Shown in pieces: positions 1 through 7,920 of a stretch of 64,000 nucleotides of DNA. Source of the stretch: Erwinia persicina (GTDB lineage Bacteria; Pseudomonadota; Gammaproteobacteria; Enterobacterales; Enterobacteriaceae); NCBI RefSeq assembly GCF_014838825.1, contig NZ_JACYMO010000001.1, positions 886,830 through 950,829 of the forward strand, in the 5' to 3' direction. Position numbers and translations under genes: made by a program. Below the pieces are notes generated by a model. It was not told the origin of the DNA. It saw only the letters and a program-made list of their open reading frames with translations, and searched no databases. Position 1 is the stretch's first letter. Each line of letters starts with the position of its first letter.

Positions 1-287
1 ATCAACCCGGCACAGCAGCGAGCCGCTGCACGTGGCTCACGCACGCGGAGACCATGTTGAAAACAGGGACGCTGGAGTGGCATAAAAGTAATAAAAAATA
101 GTCACAGAACTGAAAACCCGTCACGTTATCGACCTGCTGAAAGGTATCGGGAAAAAAGGTTTACTTGAAGTGATTGTTAAATCTTAAAATCAGCACGTGG
201 CACGTGGGAAAATTTAATTTCAGGGCAATGGCTACTTTTCAGGCCAGGAGGCTTCACGGTATTGCTGAGTTGTATGAGAGTGTCACG
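1..287. other. Left-edge stretch without a supported gene
   Basis: I see no reading frame here with a convincing start, ribosome site and recognisable product. A short open stretch on the plus strand ends at the TAA near 185-187 and encodes a Lys/Gly/Leu-rich tail, but it has a stop upstream and no clear start. It may be gene debris or simply the downstream region of the lipoprotein gene that ends at 288. Confidence 0.4.
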
Positions 288-725
288 TCAGCACGTTCTG
301 TCGCCCTCAGCCCAGCGCTTGATATCACTCACTTTTGGCGACCTGATGCCCGTACTCAAGATATTTTTGGTTGTGTACAGGCTGATCTTAGCTTTATCAC
401 CATCATCACTTTCTATCTGAATGAGCATGTTGTTGATCAACAGTCCTTCTGAAAGCAGCTTTTGAGTGATCTCACCTTCTTTACGCTCACCGTCAAACTC
501 GCTTAATACGATGACCGGGTTTCCTGAATATGACTCATATTCCAGACACTGCCTTGCCATGTGCCTCAGGGTTCGATAAGTATCGGAGGACCCCGTCTTG
601 CTAATGAAACTGCCGTCTAAGGAGGATTTGCTGTTTTTCAAATCGCTGACGGTTATGGCGCATCCACTAAGTGACAGAGAAAATAATAGTGTAGCCAGGG
701 CTAAATATTTCAATTTATGCTCCAT
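288..725 (-). CDS. Small putative lipoprotein of unknown function
   Basis: The protein opens with a lysine-bearing n-region, a hydrophobic core and the lipobox LSGC, so it should be a lipid-modified envelope protein of about 145 residues. The start at 725 is preferred over one 24 bases upstream because it places the signal peptide at the N-terminus. The mature part is polar, has no motif I recognise and ends in a Cys. It lies just downstream of the sensor kinase gene on the same strand (27-base gap from the kinase stop to the longer possible start), so it may be cotranscribed with the two-component pair. Family and function are not assigned. Confidence 0.6.
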   Translation of the reverse strand: MEHKLKYLALATLLFSLSLSGCAITVSDLKNSKSSLDGSFISKTGSSDTYRTLRHMARQCLEYESYSGNPVIVLSEFDGERKEGEITQKLLSEGLLINNMLIQIESDDGDKAKISLYTTKNILSTGIRSPKVSDIKRWAEGDRTC

Positions 726-775
726 TATTCTGGTCAATGTCCTGAGCATGATTGGGACTAATATTGCGTAATCTT

Positions 776-2167
776 TCAGACGGAATGGTGATTGGGGATA
801 TCAATAATCACCATCAACCCACCTTCTGCAGACGTACTGAGTAAAACACTGCTGTGATGTTGCTGCGCAACCGCTTTGACTATGGCAAGCCCCAATCCAC
901 TCCCGCTTTGTATCTGATTGGGATCACGAAAAAATCTGTCGAACACCCGCTCCCTCAGTTCAACCATGATCCCGGGGCCTGCATCTGAGATACGCAATTG
1001 AATGGATTTTTCTAACGATCGTACCTCTACTTCAACCCGCCCGCCCTCAGGGCTGTACTTCACAGCATTTTCAATGACGTTGTCGATCAGCGACATCAGG
1101 CGTTCCCTGACTCCTGTCATCCAGACTTCATCATGAGAATAGAATTCAAGCTCAACCCGGCTCTCAGCAGCCAGCGGTGCCAACTCAGCCATTCGCTCTT
1201 GTATCAGCGTCGTCAGCGCCACAGGCTCCATCACAGTGTCAATGCGCGCTTCACTGTGCATCAGCAGCAGCAACTGATTGACGAGGCGAGCAGCACGGCT
1301 GTTGCTACGAATAATCCCTGCAAGCAATTCCTGTTGCCTGACGTTGCTGACATCGGACTGCAAAGCCTCAACGTTGACTCGCATGGCAGCCAGGGGAGTA
1401 CGCAACTCGTGAGCGGCATCGGCAATGAAAGTCCGTTCCCGTTCAGTGCTTTCTCGTACCCGGGCAAGGAAGATATTAATCGCGTCCACTATCTGGCGAA
1501 GCTCCTTGTGCTTTGGCACGGCTTTTAAGGGAGAAAGATCGTCGGGTGTTCGTAAGGAAACTTCATTTGCCACCTTGTTCCAGGGACGCATTGCAATACG
1601 GATTGACAGCCACGCGGGAAACAGAAGAAAAGGAATGCAGACCAGCAGCGGTAATATGTAGTATCCGCGCGAGTTCAAATATATGAAGAAGTTCCAACCG
1701 CCAGCAGGAGTGAGCAGTGTCACCTCTGTGTCGGCGTTCCCGGACTTCAGAGTACGGCTAGTCCAGGTGCGGCCGTTACTCTGCACACGCTGAATCATCC
1801 CATAAGCGGTGTTTGTCACTCCTGATGGAGCGCCGGCAGAGGAATAAATGACCTGTTTATTCTTCCGAACGATTAGGCTGATCGACATTTTGGGGTCTTC
1901 ACCTCCGCCATAGCCTTCCCGCAATGCCTTGCTGAACGTTTCCAGCACAGCGGTGAGATCGTGCGGGCGATCCGCCATACGATCCACCAGTGTCAGAATG
2001 GTTTCATAGGTTTTGTTGCCTGATAGCATTGGAGGGCTGCGCAGGTTGTCCCATAAAATGTAGGTCAGAAAAATACACCACAGCAGCGTGAGTAAGAGCA
2101 TCTGGGCAATCATCATTCGCCGAACGAGCGTTGGAACTCGCAGATAGCGCCAAAAATTACGCATCAC
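776..2167 (-). CDS. Two-component sensor histidine kinase, QseC/PmrB-like
   Basis: This 463-residue inner-membrane kinase has an N-terminal membrane segment, a periplasmic sensor region of roughly 130 residues, a second membrane segment near residues 170-190 and a cytoplasmic transmitter. The phospho-acceptor motif HELRTPLAAM is at about residue 254. The ATPase part shows the N box (NVIENAVKYSPEGG), the G1 box (SDAGPGI) and the G2 box (GSGLGLAIVKAV). Its start overlaps the stop of the response-regulator gene by four bases (ATGA), the usual sign of translational coupling. The QseC/PmrB assignment rests on layout and motif spacing. The signal sensed cannot be read from the sequence. Confidence 0.9.
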   Translation of the reverse strand: MMRNFWRYLRVPTLVRRMMIAQMLLLTLLWCIFLTYILWDNLRSPPMLSGNKTYETILTLVDRMADRPHDLTAVLETFSKALREGYGGGEDPKMSISLIVRKNKQVIYSSAGAPSGVTNTAYGMIQRVQSNGRTWTSRTLKSGNADTEVTLLTPAGGWNFFIYLNSRGYYILPLLVCIPFLLFPAWLSIRIAMRPWNKVANEVSLRTPDDLSPLKAVPKHKELRQIVDAINIFLARVRESTERERTFIADAAHELRTPLAAMRVNVEALQSDVSNVRQQELLAGIIRSNSRAARLVNQLLLLMHSEARIDTVMEPVALTTLIQERMAELAPLAAESRVELEFYSHDEVWMTGVRERLMSLIDNVIENAVKYSPEGGRVEVEVRSLEKSIQLRISDAGPGIMVELRERVFDRFFRDPNQIQSGSGLGLAIVKAVAQQHHSSVLLSTSAEGGLMVIIDIPNHHSV

Positions 2168-2841
2168 CCTACCCCCTTCTGAAGGGGTACGGTGTCAATG
2201 ACAAACCCCACCCCTCTCACCGTTCGCACATAGCCGTCACCGATTTTGCGACGCAAATTTCCCATATGGACATCGAGCGCATTACTCATATTTTCTTTTG
2301 CACCGAAGATCCTTTCTTCCAGAAAACGACGGGTCAGAACACGGTCAGAACGCAACATTAACGTTTCAAGCAGCGCGTATTCACTTGCCGTTAAATCAAC
2401 ATGACCTTCGCTTACTGTCACGCGACGAGTCGGCACATGGAGAGACAGTCCTCGAATCTCTATAACCTCATTCTGAAAACCGTAACTGCGCCGCACAAGT
2501 GCTCTCACCCTGGCCAATAACTCAGCGAGAACAAAAGGTTTGACGAGATAGTCGTCTGCACCGGCATCCAGCCCGGTCAGGCGATCTTGCAGAGTGCCCC
2601 GGGCAGTCAGGATGATGACGGGGATCCCCTTGAGCTGCTGACGCAGACGCACCATCAGGCTCATGCCATCACCGTCGGGCAGGCCGAGGTCGAGCAATAC
2701 AAGTTCAGGCACGCACAGATCGAGTTGATGCAGAGCATCCACTTTACGGCGAACCCATATGACATCTAATCCCTGGTCTGTAAGGGCAATACGTACGCCA
2801 TTACCCAGATCGATGTCGTCTTCGATGAGGAGAATTTTCAC
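2164..2841 (-). CDS. OmpR-family response regulator, QseB/PmrA-like
   Basis: This 225-residue regulator has a receiver domain (acidic pocket EDD near residue 8, phospho-acceptor Asp at LLDLGLPDGD, conserved Lys at LVKPF) and a C-terminal winged-helix DNA-binding domain (LTASEYALLETLM, then VHMGNLRRKIG and VRTVRGVGFVI). It is the first gene of an operon with the kinase. It is divergent from the mipA-like gene, with about 205 bases between the starts, so it may control that gene as well as itself. I could not pick out a confident direct-repeat binding site in that spacer. Confidence 0.9.
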   Translation of the reverse strand: MKILLIEDDIDLGNGVRIALTDQGLDVIWVRRKVDALHQLDLCVPELVLLDLGLPDGDGMSLMVRLRQQLKGIPVIILTARGTLQDRLTGLDAGADDYLVKPFVLAELLARVRALVRRSYGFQNEVIEIRGLSLHVPTRRVTVSEGHVDLTASEYALLETLMLRSDRVLTRRFLEERIFGAKENMSNALDVHMGNLRRKIGDGYVRTVRGVGFVIDTVPLQKGVG

Positions 2842-3046
2842 AATAGTTACTTTATCAACAGTGAATGAAGAACGTCTGAAGAAATAAACGGTGTCAGTAA
2901 ATCTATCAGCTTTGCAGAACGGGTACGTACTTCAGTGTTTCTTCATTTTTGGCTCATAAGAACTTCAGGGTCAGCATTCAGACTGAGCGTTCTGGCGTTT
3001 AAAACCGCTTGTATCGTAGTCAGTTGAACCCACAAGGACTTCCTTA

Positions 3047-3883
3047 ATGAGAAACATCGAACTGAGTCATAAGTTCCTCCCTTCACTCTCGGGGCAACCC
3101 CTGGGAAAATTATTGTCAGGATTGGTCCTCGCGTTACTGGCAACCCCCATACTGGCTGCAGAACAGAACCAGGGCAACGAGTTGACCCTGGGAGGAGGCG
3201 TGGATGTTGCGCCACGTTATTCTGGTTCGGATGAAAGCCGGGTCACGACGGCCCTGGTGATTGATTACGCTATGGAAAATGGTTTTTTTGTCAGCTCCAC
3301 GCGGGGTATCGGTTACGGCAACAACATCGGCAAGTTTGATTACAGCGCTGCCCTGAGTTATCGCGCAGGCAGAAAGGATCGTGACGTGGACAGCGACTCG
3401 CTCAGCTACGGTAGCGACGACTTGCGAGGTATGGGTGATGTTAAGGGCTCAGCTATCGGTTTGCCTGGCCTGGGATACGAGGTGACCGACTGGCTTAATG
3501 TGCAATTGCAGGCTGAAGTGCCGATTTCTCAGCGAAGCAATGGCGAGGCCCTGCATTTCAGCATTGTCAGCCCGCTCTATACGTCATCGAAAAACGCTGT
3601 GACGCTGGCGCTGACCAGTAGCTGGGGGACCAGCAAGTACATGCAGACCTACTACGGGGTAAGTGCAGCACAGTCGGCCGCATCGGGGTTTACCCGCTAT
3701 GATGCCAGGTCAGGAATTTATGCTTATTCACTGAATATGGACTGGACGCACAAGCTTAATCAAGACTGGAGCGTCATTGCCGCAGCAGGTTTTACGCAGT
3801 TGGCTGGTGATGCGCGAAATAGTCCCATTGTTCAACGAAAAACGTCGCCCACTGGCAGCCTGAAGGTGACATATAGCTTCTGA
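3047..3883 (+). CDS. MipA/OmpV family outer-membrane protein
   Basis: The product has 278 residues. A signal peptide ends near ILAAEQ at about residue 39. The rest alternates short hydrophobic strands with polar turns, typical of a beta-barrel, and ends in a C-terminal aromatic residue (KVTYSF) as outer-membrane barrels do. GGGVDVAPRYSGSDE near the mature N-terminus is the family hallmark. Known members include E. coli MipA, which binds the lytic transglycosylase MltA and PBP1B, and Vibrio OmpV. Its head-to-head position beside the two-component genes suggests it is a target of that system, which is inference. Confidence 0.85.
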   Translation: MRNIELSHKFLPSLSGQPLGKLLSGLVLALLATPILAAEQNQGNELTLGGGVDVAPRYSGSDESRVTTALVIDYAMENGFFVSSTRGIGYGNNIGKFDYSAALSYRAGRKDRDVDSDSLSYGSDDLRGMGDVKGSAIGLPGLGYEVTDWLNVQLQAEVPISQRSNGEALHFSIVSPLYTSSKNAVTLALTSSWGTSKYMQTYYGVSAAQSAASGFTRYDARSGIYAYSLNMDWTHKLNQDWSVIAAAGFTQLAGDARNSPIVQRKTSPTGSLKVTYSF

Positions 3884-4325
3884 TCGTGGTTCGGCGCGTG
3901 CTTCTGGTTAGCTTGTGGCTATGCACTGTCAATAAATACAAATCTGCCCCGCCCCAGTTCAGATGATGGGGCACTACTCAACTCAGCAAATCGCCGTGTT
4001 TATGCCATGTGACCTGCTCCCCGTTGATTAGTAGCCCCGGCCGGGACTTGAAGAGCCGGGCATTGTCTTTGTCATGTCACTCCCCTTTATTTTTATAAAA
4101 TAATTTTCCCAAAGAATAATGATTAACCGGCGTTGAGTGATATACCTTTTGTTATTTTCAATGAATAATTAGCTTCTGATCCTGAACACGTTTATCAGAT
4201 TTATTCCTGCATATTTTTACAGGTCGCTTTATAGTTTCCTTTCGACCTTTACATCACGGATGAGGCTAAACCTGTCATTCGCTGAATTTATTCCTTCGTG
4301 CATCCCTGTTGAGGAGTGTTGCGTT
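3884..4325. other. Intergenic region downstream of the mipA-like gene
   Basis: No gene is supported here. Bases 3945-3973 contain a stem (TGCCCC/GGGGCA) that could terminate the mipA-like transcript, although no T tract follows. The stretch from about 4010 (TGACCTGCTCCCCGTTGATT) resembles the end of an IS3-type element from memory, but no transposase or opposite end is visible. From 4080 onward the DNA becomes A+T-rich and probably holds the promoter of the amidohydrolase gene. Confidence 0.35.
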
Positions 4326-5777
4326 ATGCGACCCGTTTCGTTGATTCATCCGGCACATGAACATGATGAGCCCTGTCTGTGTCACAGCCCGGCTTTTCAC
4401 CGCATCAATACGGTGCTGACACGGGATGCTCAGAACGCGCCCCCCATATCTGCCGCAATGGCTGCTGCCGCCCTCCCCGCACATCCCTCTCCACCGGATG
4501 AAGCGACCGGTTCAGCGGCGGGCCGGCGGGCATTGATCAACATCCGTATTTTCGATGGCGTGTCTGACTCGCTGCGGGATGACCTGCAGGTCACTGTCGA
4601 AGGTAACCAGATAACGTCGATTGAGCCTGCCGGTTCGCCTCTGGGTGAAGGGACGGAGGTCATTGATGGTGCAGGGGGCGTCCTGATGCCGGGCCTGATT
4701 GACGCGCACTGGCACGCCATTATGGCGCGCCCGTCAATGATGACGGCAATGACGGCTGACTTTAACTACATTCAGGCGCTGGCCATTGCCGAGGCACAGG
4801 CCACGCTGCTGCGGGGGTTTACCACGGTGCGCGATATGGGCGGACCGGTATTTGGCCTCAAACGTGCGATTGACGAAAAGGTTACGCCAGGGCCGCGTAT
4901 TTATCCGTCAGGCGCATTCATTTCCCAGACAGGCGGTCACGGTGATTTCCGGATGTTACATGAAGTCCCCCGCGCGCCTTCAGATACGCTGAGCTACATC
5001 GAACGGGTGGGCATTACCGCCATCGCTGACGGAAGCGATCAGGTTCTGTTGCGTGCGCGGGAACAGCTGATGCGCGGAGCCTCTCAGGTCAAATACATGG
5101 CGGGTGGCGGCGTGGCATCACTGTATGACGGTATTGATGTGACCGAAGGTTCGGTGGCAGAAATTCAGGCCGCAGTGACGGCGGCTGAAAATTGGGGAAC
5201 TTACGTGACCGTCCATGCCTACACGGCGCGGGCCGTGACCATGGCGATCAAAGGCGGCGTCAGGTGTATTGAACACGGCCAGTTAGTGGATGAGGAGACC
5301 GTGCAGGAGATGGCCAGACAGCAGATATGGTGGTGTCTGCAACCGTTTCTGAATGATGAAGATGCGGTGCCAATGGCCACACCGGCATCCCGCGCCAAGC
5401 AACGGGTCATGTCTGCGGGTACGGATACAGCCTATCGTCTGGCAAAAAAATATCAGATCAAAACAGCCTGGGGAACCGACACGCTGTTCGATGCCCATCT
5501 TGCTACCCGCCAGGGCGCACAGTTAGCCAAGCTAAAACGGTGGTATACGCCCGCTGAGATCCTGAAAATGGCCACCAGCGTGAACGCTGAACTCTGCGCG
5601 CTCTCAGGTCCGCGAAACCCTTATCAGGGTAAGCTGGGCGTGATCGAAGTGAATGCGCTGGCAGATATGATTATTGTTGCAGGCAATCCGCTGCAGGATA
5701 TTGACCTTATCGCTCACCCCGAACAGGCATTCCGGATGATCATGAAAGACGGCTGCATCATAAAAAACACGTTGTAA
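4326..5777 (+). CDS. Metal-dependent amidohydrolase, Xaa-Pro dipeptidase/imidazolonepropionase-like
   Basis: This amidohydrolase-superfamily enzyme should hydrolyse an amide or cyclic amide bond with a metal-activated water. Visible metal ligands are the HWH pair (GLIDAHWHA), the likely carboxylated lysine in VKYMAGGG, the histidines in VTVHAYT and CIEHGQ, and the aspartate in AWGTDTLFD. The C-terminal part (GVIEVNALADMIIVAGNPL) is the usual small beta domain. The start at 4326 follows GAGGAG; a longer form from 4260 is possible. The first 80 residues (His/Cys-rich, then Ala/Pro-rich) are an unusual extension with no clear signal peptide. The substrate is unknown. Confidence 0.8.
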   Translation: MRPVSLIHPAHEHDEPCLCHSPAFHRINTVLTRDAQNAPPISAAMAAAALPAHPSPPDEATGSAAGRRALINIRIFDGVSDSLRDDLQVTVEGNQITSIEPAGSPLGEGTEVIDGAGGVLMPGLIDAHWHAIMARPSMMTAMTADFNYIQALAIAEAQATLLRGFTTVRDMGGPVFGLKRAIDEKVTPGPRIYPSGAFISQTGGHGDFRMLHEVPRAPSDTLSYIERVGITAIADGSDQVLLRAREQLMRGASQVKYMAGGGVASLYDGIDVTEGSVAEIQAAVTAAENWGTYVTVHAYTARAVTMAIKGGVRCIEHGQLVDEETVQEMARQQIWWCLQPFLNDEDAVPMATPASRAKQRVMSAGTDTAYRLAKKYQIKTAWGTDTLFDAHLATRQGAQLAKLKRWYTPAEILKMATSVNAELCALSGPRNPYQGKLGVIEVNALADMIIVAGNPLQDIDLIAHPEQAFRMIMKDGCIIKNTL

Positions 5778-5800
5778 ATCAGGAAAAGGAAAACAACACC

Positions 5801-5826
5801 GCCTTGCCCCCGTTCGCGGGCAAGGC
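5801..5826 (+). terminator. Hairpin after the amidohydrolase gene
   Basis: Nine-base arms GCCTTGCCC and GGGCAAGGC enclose an eight-base loop 23 bases after the stop codon. A short T run follows about 10 bases later. It may also serve the convergent regulator gene ending at 5868. Confidence 0.65.
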
Positions 5827-5867
5827 TGAGTGCTGATTTTTATGCTGTTTTAATGCCTTTGCTGACG

Positions 5868-6371
5868 CTAGTTCGTTGCTTTATGTCTGGCGATATTCCT
5901 GTATAAAACAATACGATTGGTTATTTGCATTTTATTCATAATGCGGGTGCGGTAAGCATAAAATTTTTTCATGCTCATTCCCAGACGCCGGCTTATTTCT
6001 TCTGAAGACACCCCTCTCTGCATATAGCCTAAAATAATATTTTCACGACCAGAAAGTTTAAATTTAACATGATAATGATAATGTGAAGCCCCCATCCTTA
6101 AACAGGAGAGCACTTCATTTATCGGACTGTGCCTGTCAATCAGCGTCACATTCTCAAGATGCTTTAAAGCATGATAATCCATGTCATTGGAGATAAACGC
6201 CAACACCTTCCCTCCCTGGAAGAGGCAATCTGTCACCTGCTGGTAGGTGGTGGTTTCAACATCGACGACGCAATAGCCCTGGTTCACAAACGTCCCTGAT
6301 AACAAAGGGCTCAGACCGGACTTGAAGTAACTATCTGCAGAAAAAATGATATCTGATGAGTCCATATTCAT
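5868..6371 (-). CDS. LuxR-type HTH regulator, possible fimbrial regulator
   Basis: This 167-residue protein ends in a LuxR/FixJ-type helix-turn-helix (LSGRENIILGYMQRG, then SSEEISRRLGMSMKKFYAYR) from about residue 105 to 160. Its first 100 residues do not show the acidic pocket and phospho-acceptor pattern of a canonical receiver, so it is probably not phosphorylated. Small stand-alone LuxR-type proteins are common at the ends of fimbrial clusters. This gene sits 360 bases beyond the last fimbrial gene on the same strand, so a role in fimbrial control is a reasonable inference. Confidence 0.7.
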   Translation of the reverse strand: MNMDSSDIIFSADSYFKSGLSPLLSGTFVNQGYCVVDVETTTYQQVTDCLFQGGKVLAFISNDMDYHALKHLENVTLIDRHSPINEVLSCLRMGASHYHYHVKFKLSGRENIILGYMQRGVSSEEISRRLGMSMKKFYAYRTRIMNKMQITNRIVLYRNIARHKATN

Positions 6372-6733
6372 TCTCTTTTAGCCTGTCATTTTCACCTGAT
6401 CACCTATCAGAATTCCATTTATTGTGGTTACACACTAAAAGACCCAGAGGTTTATTATTCCGATAAGTTTAATTTTCACACAGTCTAAAAAACCACACTA
6501 GCAGCTTAGTATTATTTTTATGTCCGCCAGAGACTATATCTGTAGTGCTATTCTTAAACACATTTTCACCACTGTATTATTTATAATTTGCTTAACGCAC
6601 TGCCTTTATCAAATCGTTTTTATAATAACCTTACGTCCCCCTGCCTGATATTAAGACGAGGATGGAGGCGGATTGGTGCGCAACCGCCCGCCTCACACCC
6701 GCCATTGATCACTTCCTGTCCAGCGCTTTCCTG
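6372..6733. other. A+T-rich region between the fimbrial operon and the LuxR-type gene
   Basis: No gene is supported. The part nearest the regulator (about 6400-6600) is A+T-rich and probably carries its promoter. Next to the fimbrial end, 6665-6694 has a weak stem (GAGGCGG/CCGCCTC) that could act as the operon terminator, but without a T tract. Confidence 0.4.
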
Positions 6734-7864
6734 TTACCAGTTCAGGTCAAGGGTCACCGCTGCTGTCGCAGGGCCGGGTTCAGCGGTGTTTCGCGGGCAC
6801 AACACCCAGACCAGCGGGTCAGACCATGTCGTATCGGTGGTGACCGTGTGCAGGCTGACTCTGGTACCGTCCATGGGGAGTGAAGAACTTCGGTCTGTAC
6901 AGCCTGCCTCTGAGAAGGCAGCATTTCCGAGGAAGCCCCGAACGTCTCCGCTCACAGCACCGTGCTCCGACATTAAAGGAATGCTGAAATGGTCGCCGCC
7001 CTGGGTTTTCGGCAGCACCGAATAAGAAACGGGCATCGCGGTACCGGAGGGGTTTTGGCACGTCACATCCACCGATGACCCCACCGTCACGTTACGGTCA
7101 TCCGGCGTCACATCCCCGAATGAAATAGAAGGAGAAGTATGCACCGTACACTGCATTGAGTTCCAGGCCAGGGACAACGTCCTGCGGTCAAACGTGGACG
7201 GCAGGTGATTCCAGCGGTAGCCACGCGCGGCCTGGACATAGACGTCTTTCATCGACATTTTCGGCGCGTCTGGCTTGACATACACGCCATAGCCCATCGC
7301 CGACGTTGACCCCCCGTTGGTGTTCATTTCGACCACGGCATACGACTGGTTGTAAACGGTGGCGAGAGCCAGACAGTCGCTGCGAACACTGACGTCCCCG
7401 CTCCCCGTGCCGGATTTGTCCCATGTCGCCGAGGATACGGTACTCAGATCCACGCCCCCGTTAGCGGTAAATGTGCCGCCATTTGTCGTCGGGATCATCG
7501 TGCCTGAAATCGCGTTAACCGGCCCGGTTAGTGTGCCAAATGGGATCACAAGGATGCCCGGCGAAATTTCATAACCACGATAGCCGTCGTAAGATTTCAT
7601 CGGATAGAGAGACTGGCATTCAGCGCTGGCCAGCGGCGTGGCGGATACCGTCACCGTTCCTGCCAGACCCGACGCCAGAAATGCCACCAGGTTTTGTGAA
7701 TAATTCCAGCCGGGTTTGTTGCCCGGCACGACGTCACCGCTGGTCCACGGCAGAGTCATATTGCTCACCTCACTGACAACCTGATAACCAGCTTTCAGTT
7801 CCAGTGCGTTGCAGTTCGCTCCCCACAGCAGGGCCAGCGTTGCAGATAACATCTTTGCTGTCAT
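6734..7864 (-). CDS. Fimbrial tip adhesin-like subunit
   Basis: This is the last gene of the fimbrial operon. The 376-residue product has a signal peptide (MTAKMLSATLALLWG to NALEL), an N-terminal region of about 220 residues unlike a pilin, then a C-terminal pilin-type domain with a Cys pair and an ending beta strand (TAAVTLDLNW) for donor-strand pairing. This two-domain plan and the position after the usher fit a tip adhesin; the receptor is unknown. The start at 7864 has GGAG upstream. A longer frame from 7930 would overlap the usher and lacks a ribosome site. Confidence 0.8.
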   Translation of the reverse strand: MTAKMLSATLALLWGANCNALELKAGYQVVSEVSNMTLPWTSGDVVPGNKPGWNYSQNLVAFLASGLAGTVTVSATPLASAECQSLYPMKSYDGYRGYEISPGILVIPFGTLTGPVNAISGTMIPTTNGGTFTANGGVDLSTVSSATWDKSGTGSGDVSVRSDCLALATVYNQSYAVVEMNTNGGSTSAMGYGVYVKPDAPKMSMKDVYVQAARGYRWNHLPSTFDRRTLSLAWNSMQCTVHTSPSISFGDVTPDDRNVTVGSSVDVTCQNPSGTAMPVSYSVLPKTQGGDHFSIPLMSEHGAVSGDVRGFLGNAAFSEAGCTDRSSSLPMDGTRVSLHTVTTDTTWSDPLVWVLCPRNTAEPGPATAAVTLDLNW

Positions 7865-7920
7865 GACAGCTCCTTCGTAAAAGTGTTTATCAGCGCCGCA
7901 CAACTTTGCGCGGCCTGATA

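Noticed and set aside
1133-1528. Plus-strand frame of 131 codons inside the sensor kinase gene
   Set aside because: It is antisense to a gene with all kinase motifs and its product has no recognisable features.
4010-4080. Sequence resembling the end of an IS3-type element
   Set aside because: Only one possible end is seen, from memory, with no transposase gene, partner end or target duplication.
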